A DNA stretch of 34,328 nucleotides from Gemmatimonadaceae bacterium (GTDB lineage: Bacteria > Gemmatimonadota > Gemmatimonadetes > Gemmatimonadales > Gemmatimonadaceae), in NCBI GenBank assembly GCA_025928335.1, contig JAICJQ010000027.1:1-34328 (forward strand), read 5' to 3'. Below the pieces are notes generated by a model. The model was given only the letters and a program-made list of their open reading frames with translations. It ran no database searches and was not told where the DNA came from. Positions within the stretch are counted from its first letter, which is position 1. The number at the start of each line of letters is the position of its first letter. The translations under genes and the position numbers were made by a program. This document shows positions 16,414-24,064 of this stretch, in pieces.

Positions 16414-16506
16414 TGTCATCCTGAGCGAAGCGAAGGATCTACTCGCCGTGACTAGTAACTAGCCAAGGACAGTAGGTCCTTCGTCGCTGCGCTCCTCAGG
16501 ATGACA
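16414..16506. repeat. Dispersed palindromic repeat, copy A
   Basis: Begins TGTCATCCTGAGCGAAGCGA and ends with the complementary CTCAGGATGACA. GAAGGATCTACT near the left pairs imperfectly with AGTAGGTCCTTC near the right. The centre holds GTAACTAGCCAAGGAC, shared almost exactly with copy B at 20528-20622. It lies between the convergent stops of the epimerase and the LytTR regulator (5 bases from the latter) and could fold as a long hairpin on either strand and end both transcripts. Similar TCATCCTGAGCGAAGCGAAGG elements are familiar from several GC-rich phyla; no transposase is present. Confidence 0.9.
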
Positions 16507-16510
16507 GCCG

Positions 16511-17281
16511 CTACGCGATCGCGGCGCTCAAACGATCGCTGAACACTCGACTCGCGGTGAGACGGGTACCGTCGCGCATGATCACGATGTACTCACCGTG
16601 GAACCACGGCTCGAGCTCCTTGATCCGATCGATGTTGACGATCGCCGAGCGATGGATGCGGACGAAGGTCTTGGGATCGAGGCGCGACTCCATGTTCTTC
16701 ATGCTCTCACGGAGCAGGTGCGCGTCGTTCTTCGTGTGAATCTTGACATAGTTGCCGGAGGCTTCGACCCAGTCGATCTCCTCCGTTCGCACGAAGAACA
16801 CCCGGCCGCCCGACTTCACGATGAGCCGCTCGGAGTACTTTCGCTCCTCGTGGAGCTCCTCGAGCAGGGAGACGAGACGCGGATCGAGTCCGCTGGCGCG
16901 ATCGTGATTGAGGTGCCCGCGGGCGCGGTCGAGCGCCTTCTCGAAGCGCGTTTGATCGAACGGCTTGAGCAGGAAGTCGAGCGCGTGAATCTCGAAGGCG
17001 CGAAGCGCGTGGGCATCGTGGGCGGTGACGAAAACCACCGCCGGCATCGCGCTCTTATCGACGTTGTCGATCACTTCGAACCCGTCCATCCCGGGCATCT
17101 GAACGTCGAGGAACACGAGATCGGGACGCGCACGGTCGATCGCTTCGACAGCGCTCGGGCCGTCGGTGCACACACCCACGATCTCGACGTCCGGCTGCCC
17201 GGAGAGGAGCGTATGGATGCGATCGCGCGCGAGCTCCTCGTCGTCGACGATCAATGTCCGAATTTTCTTTTGGTCAGTCAT
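16511..17281 (-). CDS. LytTR-family response regulator
   Basis: 256 residues from the ATG at 17281. The receiver domain (1-125) has Asp13 and Asp14, phospho-acceptor Asp59 in LVFLDVQMPGMDG, Thr86 and Lys106 in DFLLKPFDQ. A linker with a short coiled coil leads to a LytTR DNA-binding domain (about 150-256): VKSGGRVFFVRTEEIDWVEA, then SGNYVKIHTKNDAHLLRESM and FVRIHRSAIVNIDRIKELEP. Its ATG shares one base with the TGA of the kinase upstream (TGATG), a coupled two-component pair. Target sites are not identified. Confidence 0.95.
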   Translation of the reverse strand: MTDQKKIRTLIVDDEELARDRIHTLLSGQPDVEIVGVCTDGPSAVEAIDRARPDLVFLDVQMPGMDGFEVIDNVDKSAMPAVVFVTAHDAHALRAFEIHALDFLLKPFDQTRFEKALDRARGHLNHDRASGLDPRLVSLLEELHEERKYSERLIVKSGGRVFFVRTEEIDWVEASGNYVKIHTKNDAHLLRESMKNMESRLDPKTFVRIHRSAIVNIDRIKELEPWFHGEYIVIMRDGTRLTASRVFSDRLSAAIA

Positions 17282-18507
17282 CAGTCTGCCGCCATCCGCT
17301 CGGTGTGGGTGAAGGGAATGACTACCGTGACATGGACGCCTTCGTTGGGAGCGCCACGCATGGTAAACACATAGTTGTCGCCGTACAGGTGAGAGAGACG
17401 CGACCGGGTGCTGGCGAGGCCCACGCCTTCCTTGTGCCCCGTACGCAGGCCTCGGCCGTCGTCGACGACGTCGCAGCGTAGCATGTCGTCGTCGCGCCGG
17501 ATGGAGATCGTGATCGAACCTTGCCCCAGATCGCCGAACCCGTGACGGAACGAGTTTTCTACCAGCGGCTGGAAAAACAGGTTGGGCACGCGGGCGTCGC
17601 GAGTCTCGGGGTCGATGTCGATCGACACGCGAAGCCTGTCGCCGAACCGGAGCTGCATGATCTCGACGTAACGCTGCAGGAAGTCGAGCTCCGACTGAAG
17701 GGGAACCTCCTGCGCGCCGATGTTCTGCAGCGACATCCGCAGCAAGTCGCTCAGTGCGGCCACCATCGAATCGGCGCGGCGCACATCTTTGTGCATCAGC
17801 GCCGAGATGGAATGCAGCGTGTTGAAGAGGAAGTGGGGCTGTAGCTGCATGCGCAACATCTGAAGTTGCGCTTGCGCGAGGCTCGCCTCGAGCTGGGATG
17901 CGCGGAGTGCTCGGTCCTTTGAGACCCGGTAGTAGATCACGGCGTGATTCACCGTGACCAGCGCGCAGTAGACGATCGCGTCGAAAACGGTCCAGGAGAG
18001 CAGCGATCTGCCGAGGACGCGCGGGAGGCTCGGCAGGTCCATCCCTGGCGCGAGGAGCATCGTGGCGAGCGAGAAGAGCGTTACGTGGACGAGCACGAAC
18101 GCGATCATCGCCACCATGTGGACGGCGAGGTTCCGATTGACCTCTCGACCGCGGAGCGGGAAGCGCTGCGCGAAGCGCATGACGAGGGGCGCGAGGAGCG
18201 CACCCGCGTAAGTAAAAATCAGTTCGGCGGGAAGAACGCTGCGGAGTGATACCGGCTCGCCGACCCAACGGCTGTAGAGGTACCGCTCGAGCGAGTAGAG
18301 CAAAGCGATCCCCGTGGCCGCGATGAACAGGACCGCGGCAAAGCCGACCCGACGCTCCCGGATCAACGCCTGGTCGACGTCGCGCGTGAGGCCGTAAATG
18401 CTGTATTCGCTAGTCTGGGCGAGCGCTTCGAGCGACCTGGGCAGGCCGCTGACGGCACGAAATGCTGGTGCTGGGCTCGCTTCTCTCCGTGCCGGTCGGG
18501 CGGTCAT
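17281..18507 (-). CDS. LytS-type membrane sensor histidine kinase (His_kinase family)
   Basis: 408 residues. Four membrane helices lie near 56-74, 95-113, 129-152 and 170-192, with no large extracytoplasmic sensor domain. A coiled coil (198-220) leads to the PF06580 motif LQMLRMQLQPHFLFNTLHSI with His225. The ATPase domain has FFQPLVENSFRHGF as N-box, VVDDGRGL as G1 and GVGLASTRSRL as G2. It is the cognate partner of the LytTR regulator whose start overlaps its stop. The upstream 163 bases contain the CACCAAAACA hairpin. The stimulus is unknown. Confidence 0.95.
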   Translation of the reverse strand: MTARPARREASPAPAFRAVSGLPRSLEALAQTSEYSIYGLTRDVDQALIRERRVGFAAVLFIAATGIALLYSLERYLYSRWVGEPVSLRSVLPAELIFTYAGALLAPLVMRFAQRFPLRGREVNRNLAVHMVAMIAFVLVHVTLFSLATMLLAPGMDLPSLPRVLGRSLLSWTVFDAIVYCALVTVNHAVIYYRVSKDRALRASQLEASLAQAQLQMLRMQLQPHFLFNTLHSISALMHKDVRRADSMVAALSDLLRMSLQNIGAQEVPLQSELDFLQRYVEIMQLRFGDRLRVSIDIDPETRDARVPNLFFQPLVENSFRHGFGDLGQGSITISIRRDDDMLRCDVVDDGRGLRTGHKEGVGLASTRSRLSHLYGDNYVFTMRGAPNEGVHVTVVIPFTHTERMAAD

Positions 18508-18528
18508 CCTATAAGGGCCCCGCAGTGG

Positions 18529-18623
18529 TTTTGGTGCGTACGTCTACTACCGACGTCGCGGGCCAAGGGTTTCGTCCCGGCGCACGTCCTTTAGACACCA
18601 AAACACTGAGAACTGTTTTGGTG
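18529..18623. promoter_or_regulatory. Hairpin and repeated TTTTGGTG motif upstream of the LytS/LytTR pair
   Basis: CACCAAAACA (18596-18605) and TGTTTTGGTG (18614-18623) form a perfect 10-bp stem with an 8-base loop CTGAGAAC. A third copy of TTTTGGTG lies at 18529-18536, about 22 bases before the kinase ATG. The arrangement could be binding sites for the LytTR regulator or another dimeric protein. The stem also lies 48 bases after the amidase stop, so it may be the amidase terminator, though no U-run follows. Confidence 0.5.
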
Positions 18624-18670
18624 GGCGTGTAGGATTTTTGTAAGAGCTGAGCGGTTGGGCGATCGGGCGA

Positions 18671-20515
18671 CTAAGGGAACTGCGGCGGCCGCTTCTTGTG
18701 GAAGTCCGTCGCCGTCTGGAAGGCATGGGCGACGGCGAGGAGTTTCTCGTCCTGATAGATCGGACCCATGATGTACATCGACGTCGGGAGTGGTACGACG
18801 GGCGCCGGCGGAGCGGCTGGTGCGGCGGTGCGAGTGCTGTCGCCACGGCCGCCGCCGGCGCCGCGGCCGCCCCCGCCGGCACCCCGGCCTTGGAAAGGTT
18901 GCGGGATGGCGAAGCCAGTCGGGACGACGATCGATGGCGTACCGACCACATTCGTGACGGACGTGTTCTCCTGCGGCGTGAAGATCACGTCGTATTTCTC
19001 GAACAGGTTCCACCATTGCTGGCAGAGCAGGGTGCGAGCGCGATTGGCGTTCACGTAATCGGTCGCCGGATAGAACTGGGCGGCACGGAAGTAATCCGGC
19101 CAGGTGCTCGGGAATTCCGTCCGACCGCGCATCATCACGTCGAGTTGGCTGACGAGGGTCGGCTGCTGGAAGGCGGCGCCCGCCTCAGCGTGCAAGATCA
19201 GATCGTCGAGATATCCGCCGTTCGGCGTCGGGTCCTCGACCTCCACGACCTTGGCGCCGAGCGATTCGAGAACTTTAAGGAAATTGAGCGCTTCGGCGTT
19301 GGGCACGGTGTTGCCTTCGGCATCGCGCCGCTCGAACAGGTTGCGCTGACCGCTCATCTTGAAGTAGCCGACGCGCAGTTGCGACGGTTTGAGGGCGGCG
19401 TTCCAGTTGAACGGATACTCCTTGACCGAGTAGTCGTATCCGTCGGGCCCCTGGATGGCAGCGAAGACGAGTGCCGCGTCCTCGGCGCTGCGACAGATCG
19501 GACCGAGCTTGTCGGTCGTCCACGAGAGGGCCATCGCGCCAGTCCGAGGGACACGGCCGAAGGTCGGACGGAATCCGCTCACGCCGCAGGTGCGCGACGG
19601 AGAGGTGATCGAGCCATTCGTCTCCGAACCGATCGAAAAACCGACGCATCCCGATGCTGTGGTGGACGCTGGGCCGGCCGACGAGCCGCTCGATCCGGTC
19701 GCCGGATTCCAGGGATTGCGCGTCCGCTCGCCGAACCAGACGTCGCCTTGGGCCAGGGCGCCGAGTGTCAGTTTAGCGAGAAGGACCGCACCAGCATCGT
19801 CGAGGCGCTTGACGACGGTGGCGTCATAGTCGAGCACTTGATCCTTGTAGGGCAGCGCGCCCCAGGTGGTCGGATACCCTTTCACAGCGAGGAGGTCTTT
19901 CGCGCCCCAGGGAATTCCGTGCAGCGGGCCGCGATAGTGGCCTCGTGCGATCTCGGCGTCCAGAACGCGGGCCTGCTTTCGCGCGCGCTCTTCGGTGAGC
20001 GTGATGACGAAGTGCAGCTGCGAGTCGTAGCGCTTGAGCCGAGCGAGATACATGTCGGTGAGCTCCGACGGCTTCACCTTGCGCGCGTGCACCATCTCCG
20101 AGAGGACCGTCACCGGCTGGTACGCCAACTCGTCGAGGCTGCCGGGGCGCGCCATGACCGCGGCGCGGCTGCGTTGCATTGGTGCCTTCGTCTTGGGCGC
20201 CAGCTTCTTTCCGGGTGGCACTGGTTCGAAGACGATCGCCGGGAAGACGCTCATGTCGAGCGGCTCCTTGTGCAACGATGCCGCTTCCCCCTTGAGCTGT
20301 CGCAGCCCCTGCGCGATGGCGGTGCGTTGCTCGTCGGTGAACGAGAGTCCGGAGATCGATTCGGCTCCGGCGATCATCTCTTTTGAGATCTCTGAAGCCT
20401 GCTGCTGCGTCGCCTGCCCCCAGAGGACGCCGGGCAGCAGCGTGCTCCCGAGACCAATGCTGCTGAAGTACGCCATGAAGGCGCGGCGATCGACGGTCGT
20501 CGTGGTTTCGGACAT
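18671..20515 (-). CDS. Exported amidase-signature-family hydrolase
   Basis: 614 residues from the ATG at 20515; an upstream ATG at 20533 lies within the dispersed repeat and adds six residues. VDRRAFMAYFSSIGLGS at 8-24 is a Tat-like signal. The amidase signature domain follows with the Ser-cisSer-Lys triad visible: Lys in WGAKDLLAVKG, Ser in TGSSGSSAGPAS and SIGSETNGSITSPS. GFRPTFGRVPRTGAMALSWT and KLGPICRSAEDAALV continue the fold. Near the C-terminus an unusual Gly/Arg then Ala/Pro-rich insert (about 545-580) interrupts the domain before the final PTSMYIMGPIYQDEKLL block. It resembles GatA-like amidases but is exported and has no GatB or GatC beside it, so it is not a tRNA amidotransferase. 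Substrate unknown. Confidence 0.92.
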   Translation of the reverse strand: MSETTTTVDRRAFMAYFSSIGLGSTLLPGVLWGQATQQQASEISKEMIAGAESISGLSFTDEQRTAIAQGLRQLKGEAASLHKEPLDMSVFPAIVFEPVPPGKKLAPKTKAPMQRSRAAVMARPGSLDELAYQPVTVLSEMVHARKVKPSELTDMYLARLKRYDSQLHFVITLTEERARKQARVLDAEIARGHYRGPLHGIPWGAKDLLAVKGYPTTWGALPYKDQVLDYDATVVKRLDDAGAVLLAKLTLGALAQGDVWFGERTRNPWNPATGSSGSSAGPASTTASGCVGFSIGSETNGSITSPSRTCGVSGFRPTFGRVPRTGAMALSWTTDKLGPICRSAEDAALVFAAIQGPDGYDYSVKEYPFNWNAALKPSQLRVGYFKMSGQRNLFERRDAEGNTVPNAEALNFLKVLESLGAKVVEVEDPTPNGGYLDDLILHAEAGAAFQQPTLVSQLDVMMRGRTEFPSTWPDYFRAAQFYPATDYVNANRARTLLCQQWWNLFEKYDVIFTPQENTSVTNVVGTPSIVVPTGFAIPQPFQGRGAGGGGRGAGGGRGDSTRTAAPAAPPAPVVPLPTSMYIMGPIYQDEKLLAVAHAFQTATDFHKKRPPQFP

Positions 20516-20527
20516 TATCGGGGGGGT

Positions 20528-20622
20528 TGTCATCCTGAGTGAGGGCAGCGAACGAAGGACCTACTTGTCTTGGCTCGTAACTAGTCAAGGACTGTAGGGC
20601 CTTCGCTTCGCTCAGGATGACA
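20528..20622. repeat. Dispersed palindromic repeat, copy B
   Basis: Starts TGTCATCCTGAGTGAGGGCA and ends CTTCGCTCAGGATGACA. The centre GTAACTAGTCAAGGACTGTA matches copy A at 16414-16506 with few changes. It sits between the divergent amidase gene and the zinc-ribbon/SPFH genes, and an ATG in the amidase frame (20533) lies inside it. A short extra hairpin, GCGGTT (20643-20648) with AACCGC (20654-20659), follows. The amidase promoter must lie within or beyond the repeat. Confidence 0.9.
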
Positions 20623-20753
20623 GCCGACGGTCGTGGCCGCAAGCGGTTCTGACAACCGCCGTCGGGCCTGCCAGCCTATCTCGGCCAGCCATATGGGCTT
20701 GCGACCCCCTGAAACAACCCGGTCGTCACTCGCGTTGTCTGTCATCGAAGCAT

Positions 20754-21008
20754 ATGAGCGAAATCATTCTCGAGGGTGTCCTCTTCGTCGCGCTGGTCGC
20801 GGCAGTGGGCACCCTTCTCTACTTGGTGGTTCTCTACTTCACACCGGTCGGTGTTCGGCTCCGCCAGACGCGGAACCGGAGGCGAATCGATCGCGCGGCC
20901 GACCTGGTGTGCCCCATTCATGGCCCGCGCGCCGCTTCGGATCTGGTACGCCTCACCAGCGGGGAAACGCTGTGCCCCGATTGCTACAAGGAGATTGCGC
21001 ATGGGTAG
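20754..21008 (+). CDS. Small membrane protein with C-terminal zinc-ribbon-like motif
   Basis: 84 residues. One membrane helix at about 7-30, then a basic segment (RLRQTRNRRRIDR) marking the cytoplasmic side. A possible zinc-binding fold follows, with Cys53-x2-His56 (CPIHG) and Cys74-x2-Cys77 (CPDC). It overlaps the SPFH gene by 8 bases, and its 3' end supplies that gene's AAGGAG ribosome binding site, so the two are an operon. I do not recognise a named family. Inference: a membrane-bound partner of the SPFH protein. Confidence 0.75.
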   Translation: MSEIILEGVLFVALVAAVGTLLYLVVLYFTPVGVRLRQTRNRRRIDRAADLVCPIHGPRAASDLVRLTSGETLCPDCYKEIAHG

Positions 21009-21930
21009 CTCAATTGGCGACCGCTTGTCGTCTATAGGGTTCGTTCCGACACCGGATGACGGGTTGGGCCGGAAGATCCGGCGCGTGGTTGGGCTGATCG
21101 TTGGCCTCATCGTCGTGCTCGTGCTGCTCCCGACGACCGTCACCTACGTGAACCCTGGCTACGTCGGCATCGTGATTCACCGCGCCGGCGGTGGCGTGGA
21201 CAGAGTACCGCTCGGTCCGGGGCTGCACATGAGAAATCCTTTAACCACCGGCATCGAGGAGTATCCGGTGTTCATGCAAACGTTGGTGCTCACGAAAGCG
21301 TCGACCGAAGGCTCGGCGCTGAACGACGAGATCAACGTGAACAGCAAGGAAGGCCAGCCCATATCGCTCGACGTGTCGATGAGCTTCGAGCTGGACCCGG
21401 ACAAGACGCCGAATTTATACAGCACCTTCCGGCGCGACATCCAGGCAATCCAGCACGGCTACGTGAAGCAGTCGATTCGTCAGGCGCTGCAGGAAGTGAT
21501 CGGCAACGAGGAGATCGCCGCGGTCATCGGTCCGAAAAAGGCCGAAGCGGTCAACCAGACGCAGATGCTGTTGTCGCAACGACTGGCGCAATACGGGATC
21601 GTCGTGAAGCAGTTCACGATCAACGAACTGCGCGCGCCGCCGGCGGTCATCGAAGCGATCAACCAAAAGAACGTGATGCAGCAGCAGGCGCTCACGTCAC
21701 AGAACGAGCTTCAGAAGAACACGTTCCAGGCCCAGGGTGATTCGATCAAGGCGATGGGCCACGCCAAAGCGATCCTCGCCGAGGCGGAAGCACAAGCCAA
21801 GGCGAATGAGCTCCTGTCGCGGAGCGTCACGGCGAATCTCGTGCAGTACGAGATGGCGAAGCGATGGGATGGGAAGATGCCGCAGGTTGCCGGAGGCGCT
21901 ATGCCTCTGCTCCAGCTTGGAAAGCCGTAG
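21001..21930 (+). CDS. SPFH/band 7 (prohibitin-like) membrane protein
   Basis: 309 residues from the ATG at 21001, with AAGGAG seven bases upstream. A single membrane helix lies at about 27-48. The SPFH domain follows (about 48-225): TYVNPGYVGIVIHRAGGGVD, LGPGLHMRNP, then KEGQPISLDVSMSFELDP and RQALQEVIGNEEIAAVIGPK. A helical coiled coil (about 225-285) is rich in Gln and Ala, the part that drives ring or scaffold formation. Members organise membrane microdomains or bind proteases such as FtsH. No NfeD or FtsH gene is adjacent; the only partner here is the small zinc-ribbon protein. Confidence 0.92.
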   Translation: MGSSIGDRLSSIGFVPTPDDGLGRKIRRVVGLIVGLIVVLVLLPTTVTYVNPGYVGIVIHRAGGGVDRVPLGPGLHMRNPLTTGIEEYPVFMQTLVLTKASTEGSALNDEINVNSKEGQPISLDVSMSFELDPDKTPNLYSTFRRDIQAIQHGYVKQSIRQALQEVIGNEEIAAVIGPKKAEAVNQTQMLLSQRLAQYGIVVKQFTINELRAPPAVIEAINQKNVMQQQALTSQNELQKNTFQAQGDSIKAMGHAKAILAEAEAQAKANELLSRSVTANLVQYEMAKRWDGKMPQVAGGAMPLLQLGKP

Positions 21931-21963
21931 TCGAGCGGAGAGCAGGATCGCTTCGTCCGCGTG

Positions 21964-22008
21964 AGCCGGAGAAAGGGGCGCCGAGAGGCGCCCCTTCGCA
22001 TTCCGGCT
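21964..22008. terminator. Long GC-rich hairpin between convergent SPFH and tlpA-like genes
   Basis: AAGGGGCGCC (21973-21982) pairs perfectly with GGCGCCCCTT (21987-21996) across a GAGA tetraloop. An outer helix joins AGCCGGA (21964-21970) to TCCGGCT (22002-22008). It begins 33 bases after the SPFH stop, between convergent genes. There is no long T-run, but the stem is the most stable seen in the window and is a reasonable transcription end. The remainder of 21931-22139 shows nothing else. Confidence 0.65.
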
Positions 22009-22139
22009 GCTTCGCGTGATCCGGAGGTCATCTACGCGCAGAAGGAGACGATGCTCGCGCCGTAACGGAACCTCAAACGCCTTGCAGCAGCAATCGAACA
22101 TCGAAGCTGCCTACGCTCAGTCCCTAGCCTCGACCTCGA

Positions 22140-22664
22140 CTACTTGAGGGCCGTCTCGACCGCGCCGCGCACATCGCTCAGCACGTCCACGATATTCCCG
22201 GTTCGCTTCCAAAGGAGCTTTCCGTCCCGGCCGATCACGAAGGTCGTCGGAACGCCGACGAGCTGATACGACTGCTCGATCGACGCCGCCGGGTCGTGGG
22301 CGATGGTGAAGCCGAGGTGGTTCGTTGCGGCGAAGCGGCGGACGCGTTCGGTCTCGCCCTCGTCGACGCTCACGCCGATCACGCGGACGCCGCGGGATTT
22401 GAATTCGCGCGACAGCGAGTCGAGCGCTGCCATCTCTTCCTGACAGGCGACGCACCACGTCGCCCACACATTCAGAATGGTCGGCTCCTCTTTACCGCCG
22501 ACGTGCACGGTGTCGCCAGTAATCGTCGCCGCGGCATAGGTGGGCACCGAGGTGCCAACCGAAAGCGGTTGGAACGCCGCGCCGTCGTTGCTCGTCTTCG
22601 CGCAGCCGGCGACGAACAGAGCAGCGCCAAGCGCGACACCGCGAGTGGTGCTATGGCGAATCAT
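22140..22664 (-). CDS. TlpA/ResA-like thioredoxin-fold lipoprotein
   Basis: 174 residues. The N-terminal 21 residues are a lipoprotein signal (ALFVAGC, Cys21). The thioredoxin-like domain has the redox pair Cys71-Val-Ala-Cys74 in NVWATWCVACQEEM, then VRVIGVSVDEGE and the cis-Pro segment LVGVPTTFVIGRDGKLLWKR, as in TlpA/ResA proteins that reduce disulfides or deliver reductant outside the cytoplasm. It overlaps the BNR-repeat gene by 4 bases (ATGA) and is the last gene of the TonB-receptor operon. Inference: it keeps cysteines of the neighbouring CPCC protein, or of a metal chaperone, reduced. Confidence 0.92.
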   Translation of the reverse strand: MIRHSTTRGVALGAALFVAGCAKTSNDGAAFQPLSVGTSVPTYAAATITGDTVHVGGKEEPTILNVWATWCVACQEEMAALDSLSREFKSRGVRVIGVSVDEGETERVRRFAATNHLGFTIAHDPAASIEQSYQLVGVPTTFVIGRDGKLLWKRTGNIVDVLSDVRGAVETALK

Positions 22665-24055
22665 CGAAGGACGCCGCGTCGCACGAGAACTTGCGCCTGA
22701 CCGACCGCCTCGAGCCCCTTCGGTGCTTTCGGATCCTTCGCGTTCTTTGCGTCAGCCTCGGCCTTCTGCGCGGCGGCCGCGCTCTCTTCGGACCACGCGA
22801 CCGAAATCGAATCGTGGGTCACCGCGAGGACGGGGAACGACGCGGCTCGTCCAGCGTCGCTGAACTGCACGGCGTCGGCGAAATGAAGTCCGCCGTCGTT
22901 CGAGACACGGGCGACGACGCGAGGTGTTTGCTTGGTGCCGTCATCCCAGACAACGATCACGCGGTTGCTGTCGGCGAGCGAGAGTTGCACGTGTGCCGGG
23001 CGCGAATACTGCGCGGTGCCGAGTGGGATCGGTGCGGTGAACGTTTTGCCGCCGTCGGTCGACTGCGTGTAGAACACGCCCGCGTTTCCTTCCTTGCCCG
23101 TCCACCACGTCACGTGTAAGGTGCCGCGTGCGTCGGTCGCGATCGCCGGGCCGGCATGCGGGCAGGCGTCGAACTTCCAATCGTCCTCGTGCACCCGCAC
23201 CGGCTCACCCCACGTCGCGCCCTGATCATTCGATCGTGCGACGACGACGTCGCGGATGCTTCCCGGATAAATGTGCCGCCAGGCCATATAGAGCGCGCCG
23301 TCGGCCCCCGTGGCGAGCGACGTGCGACAACACGGGCAAGCCTCGCCCATGTCGACGCGCGCGCGCCGCGACCACGTTTTCCCGCCGTCGGTCGAGCGGG
23401 TGATCCACGACGTCGATGCGCCGTGCGCGGCGTGCGGATCGCCCTGCTGCATCGATGCCATTTTCATCTCGGGCATCGGCGTCTTCGCGACCATCGTCGC
23501 GTCGTGCTCCGGCTTCCCGAGCCACGAGACGTACACGTCACCGTTCGGCGCGACGTGGAGCGCATGGAAACCGTGCGATCCGAAGGGTTCGCCGTCGGTG
23601 ACGGTGAGCGGCAATGTCCAGGTCTTCCCATTGTCGGTCGATGTGACAATGCGCAACGCCGAGAGCGGGAATCGCTCACCGGCGACCTCTTTGCCGACCG
23701 TGTACACAGCGTAGAGCGCGCCGCTCGGACCGAAAGAGAGTTTCGGCGGCGCCTCACCGTGCGCCTGCACCGGTCCGAGTGAATCATGAATTTCCGCCGG
23801 CGCTGCTCCATTCACCGAGATGTACAAACGACCATCGGTGCCTCCGTTCGGCGCGGAGACCCAGGCGACTGCCTGAACTCCTCCCGGCCCCACAGCGACC
23901 ATCGGGGCCGTCCCAACGGCGGTCGGCGCGCTGAGCACCGCCGACTCGCCGAGCTGCATCGACGACGTGCCCGCCTTGGCGCAGGCGGCCAGCAGTACGA
24001 TTACAATGAGGAGTCGTGCTGTGCGGTAGCTGATGTCCCGCGTTACATGTCTCAT
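22661..24055 (-). CDS. BNR-repeat (sialidase-like propeller) lipoprotein with CPCC and Met/His-rich loop
   Basis: 464 residues. Lipoprotein signal with Cys25 (IVIVLLAACAK). Several Asp-box repeats, S-x-D-x-G-x-T-W/F, are visible: TSTDNGKTWT, RSTDGGKTWSR, RSNDQGATWGE, QSTDGGKTFTA and a degenerate VSNDGGLHFA, so the fold is a beta-propeller. Two features set it apart from a sialidase. A loop reads MPEMKMASMQQGDPHAAHG (about 194-212), rich in Met and His. After the second repeat comes GEACPCCRTSLA, with three cysteines within four residues. A charged Ala/Lys tail ends the protein. It starts 9 bases after the TonB receptor stop. Inference: metal binding, with copper suggested by Met/His/Cys content, rather than sugar hydrolysis. 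Confidence 0.85.
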   Translation of the reverse strand: MRHVTRDISYRTARLLIVIVLLAACAKAGTSSMQLGESAVLSAPTAVGTAPMVAVGPGGVQAVAWVSAPNGGTDGRLYISVNGAAPAEIHDSLGPVQAHGEAPPKLSFGPSGALYAVYTVGKEVAGERFPLSALRIVTSTDNGKTWTLPLTVTDGEPFGSHGFHALHVAPNGDVYVSWLGKPEHDATMVAKTPMPEMKMASMQQGDPHAAHGASTSWITRSTDGGKTWSRRARVDMGEACPCCRTSLATGADGALYMAWRHIYPGSIRDVVVARSNDQGATWGEPVRVHEDDWKFDACPHAGPAIATDARGTLHVTWWTGKEGNAGVFYTQSTDGGKTFTAPIPLGTAQYSRPAHVQLSLADSNRVIVVWDDGTKQTPRVVARVSNDGGLHFADAVQFSDAGRAASFPVLAVTHDSISVAWSEESAAAAQKAEADAKNAKDPKAPKGLEAVGQAQVLVRRGVLR

Positions 24056-24064
24056 AGTATTCTC

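Noticed and set aside
18698-20386. 562-residue open frame on the plus strand
   Set aside because: It is antisense to the amidase gene, whose catalytic motifs are all present; the Arg/Gly/Val-rich composition is typical of a GC-rich shadow frame.
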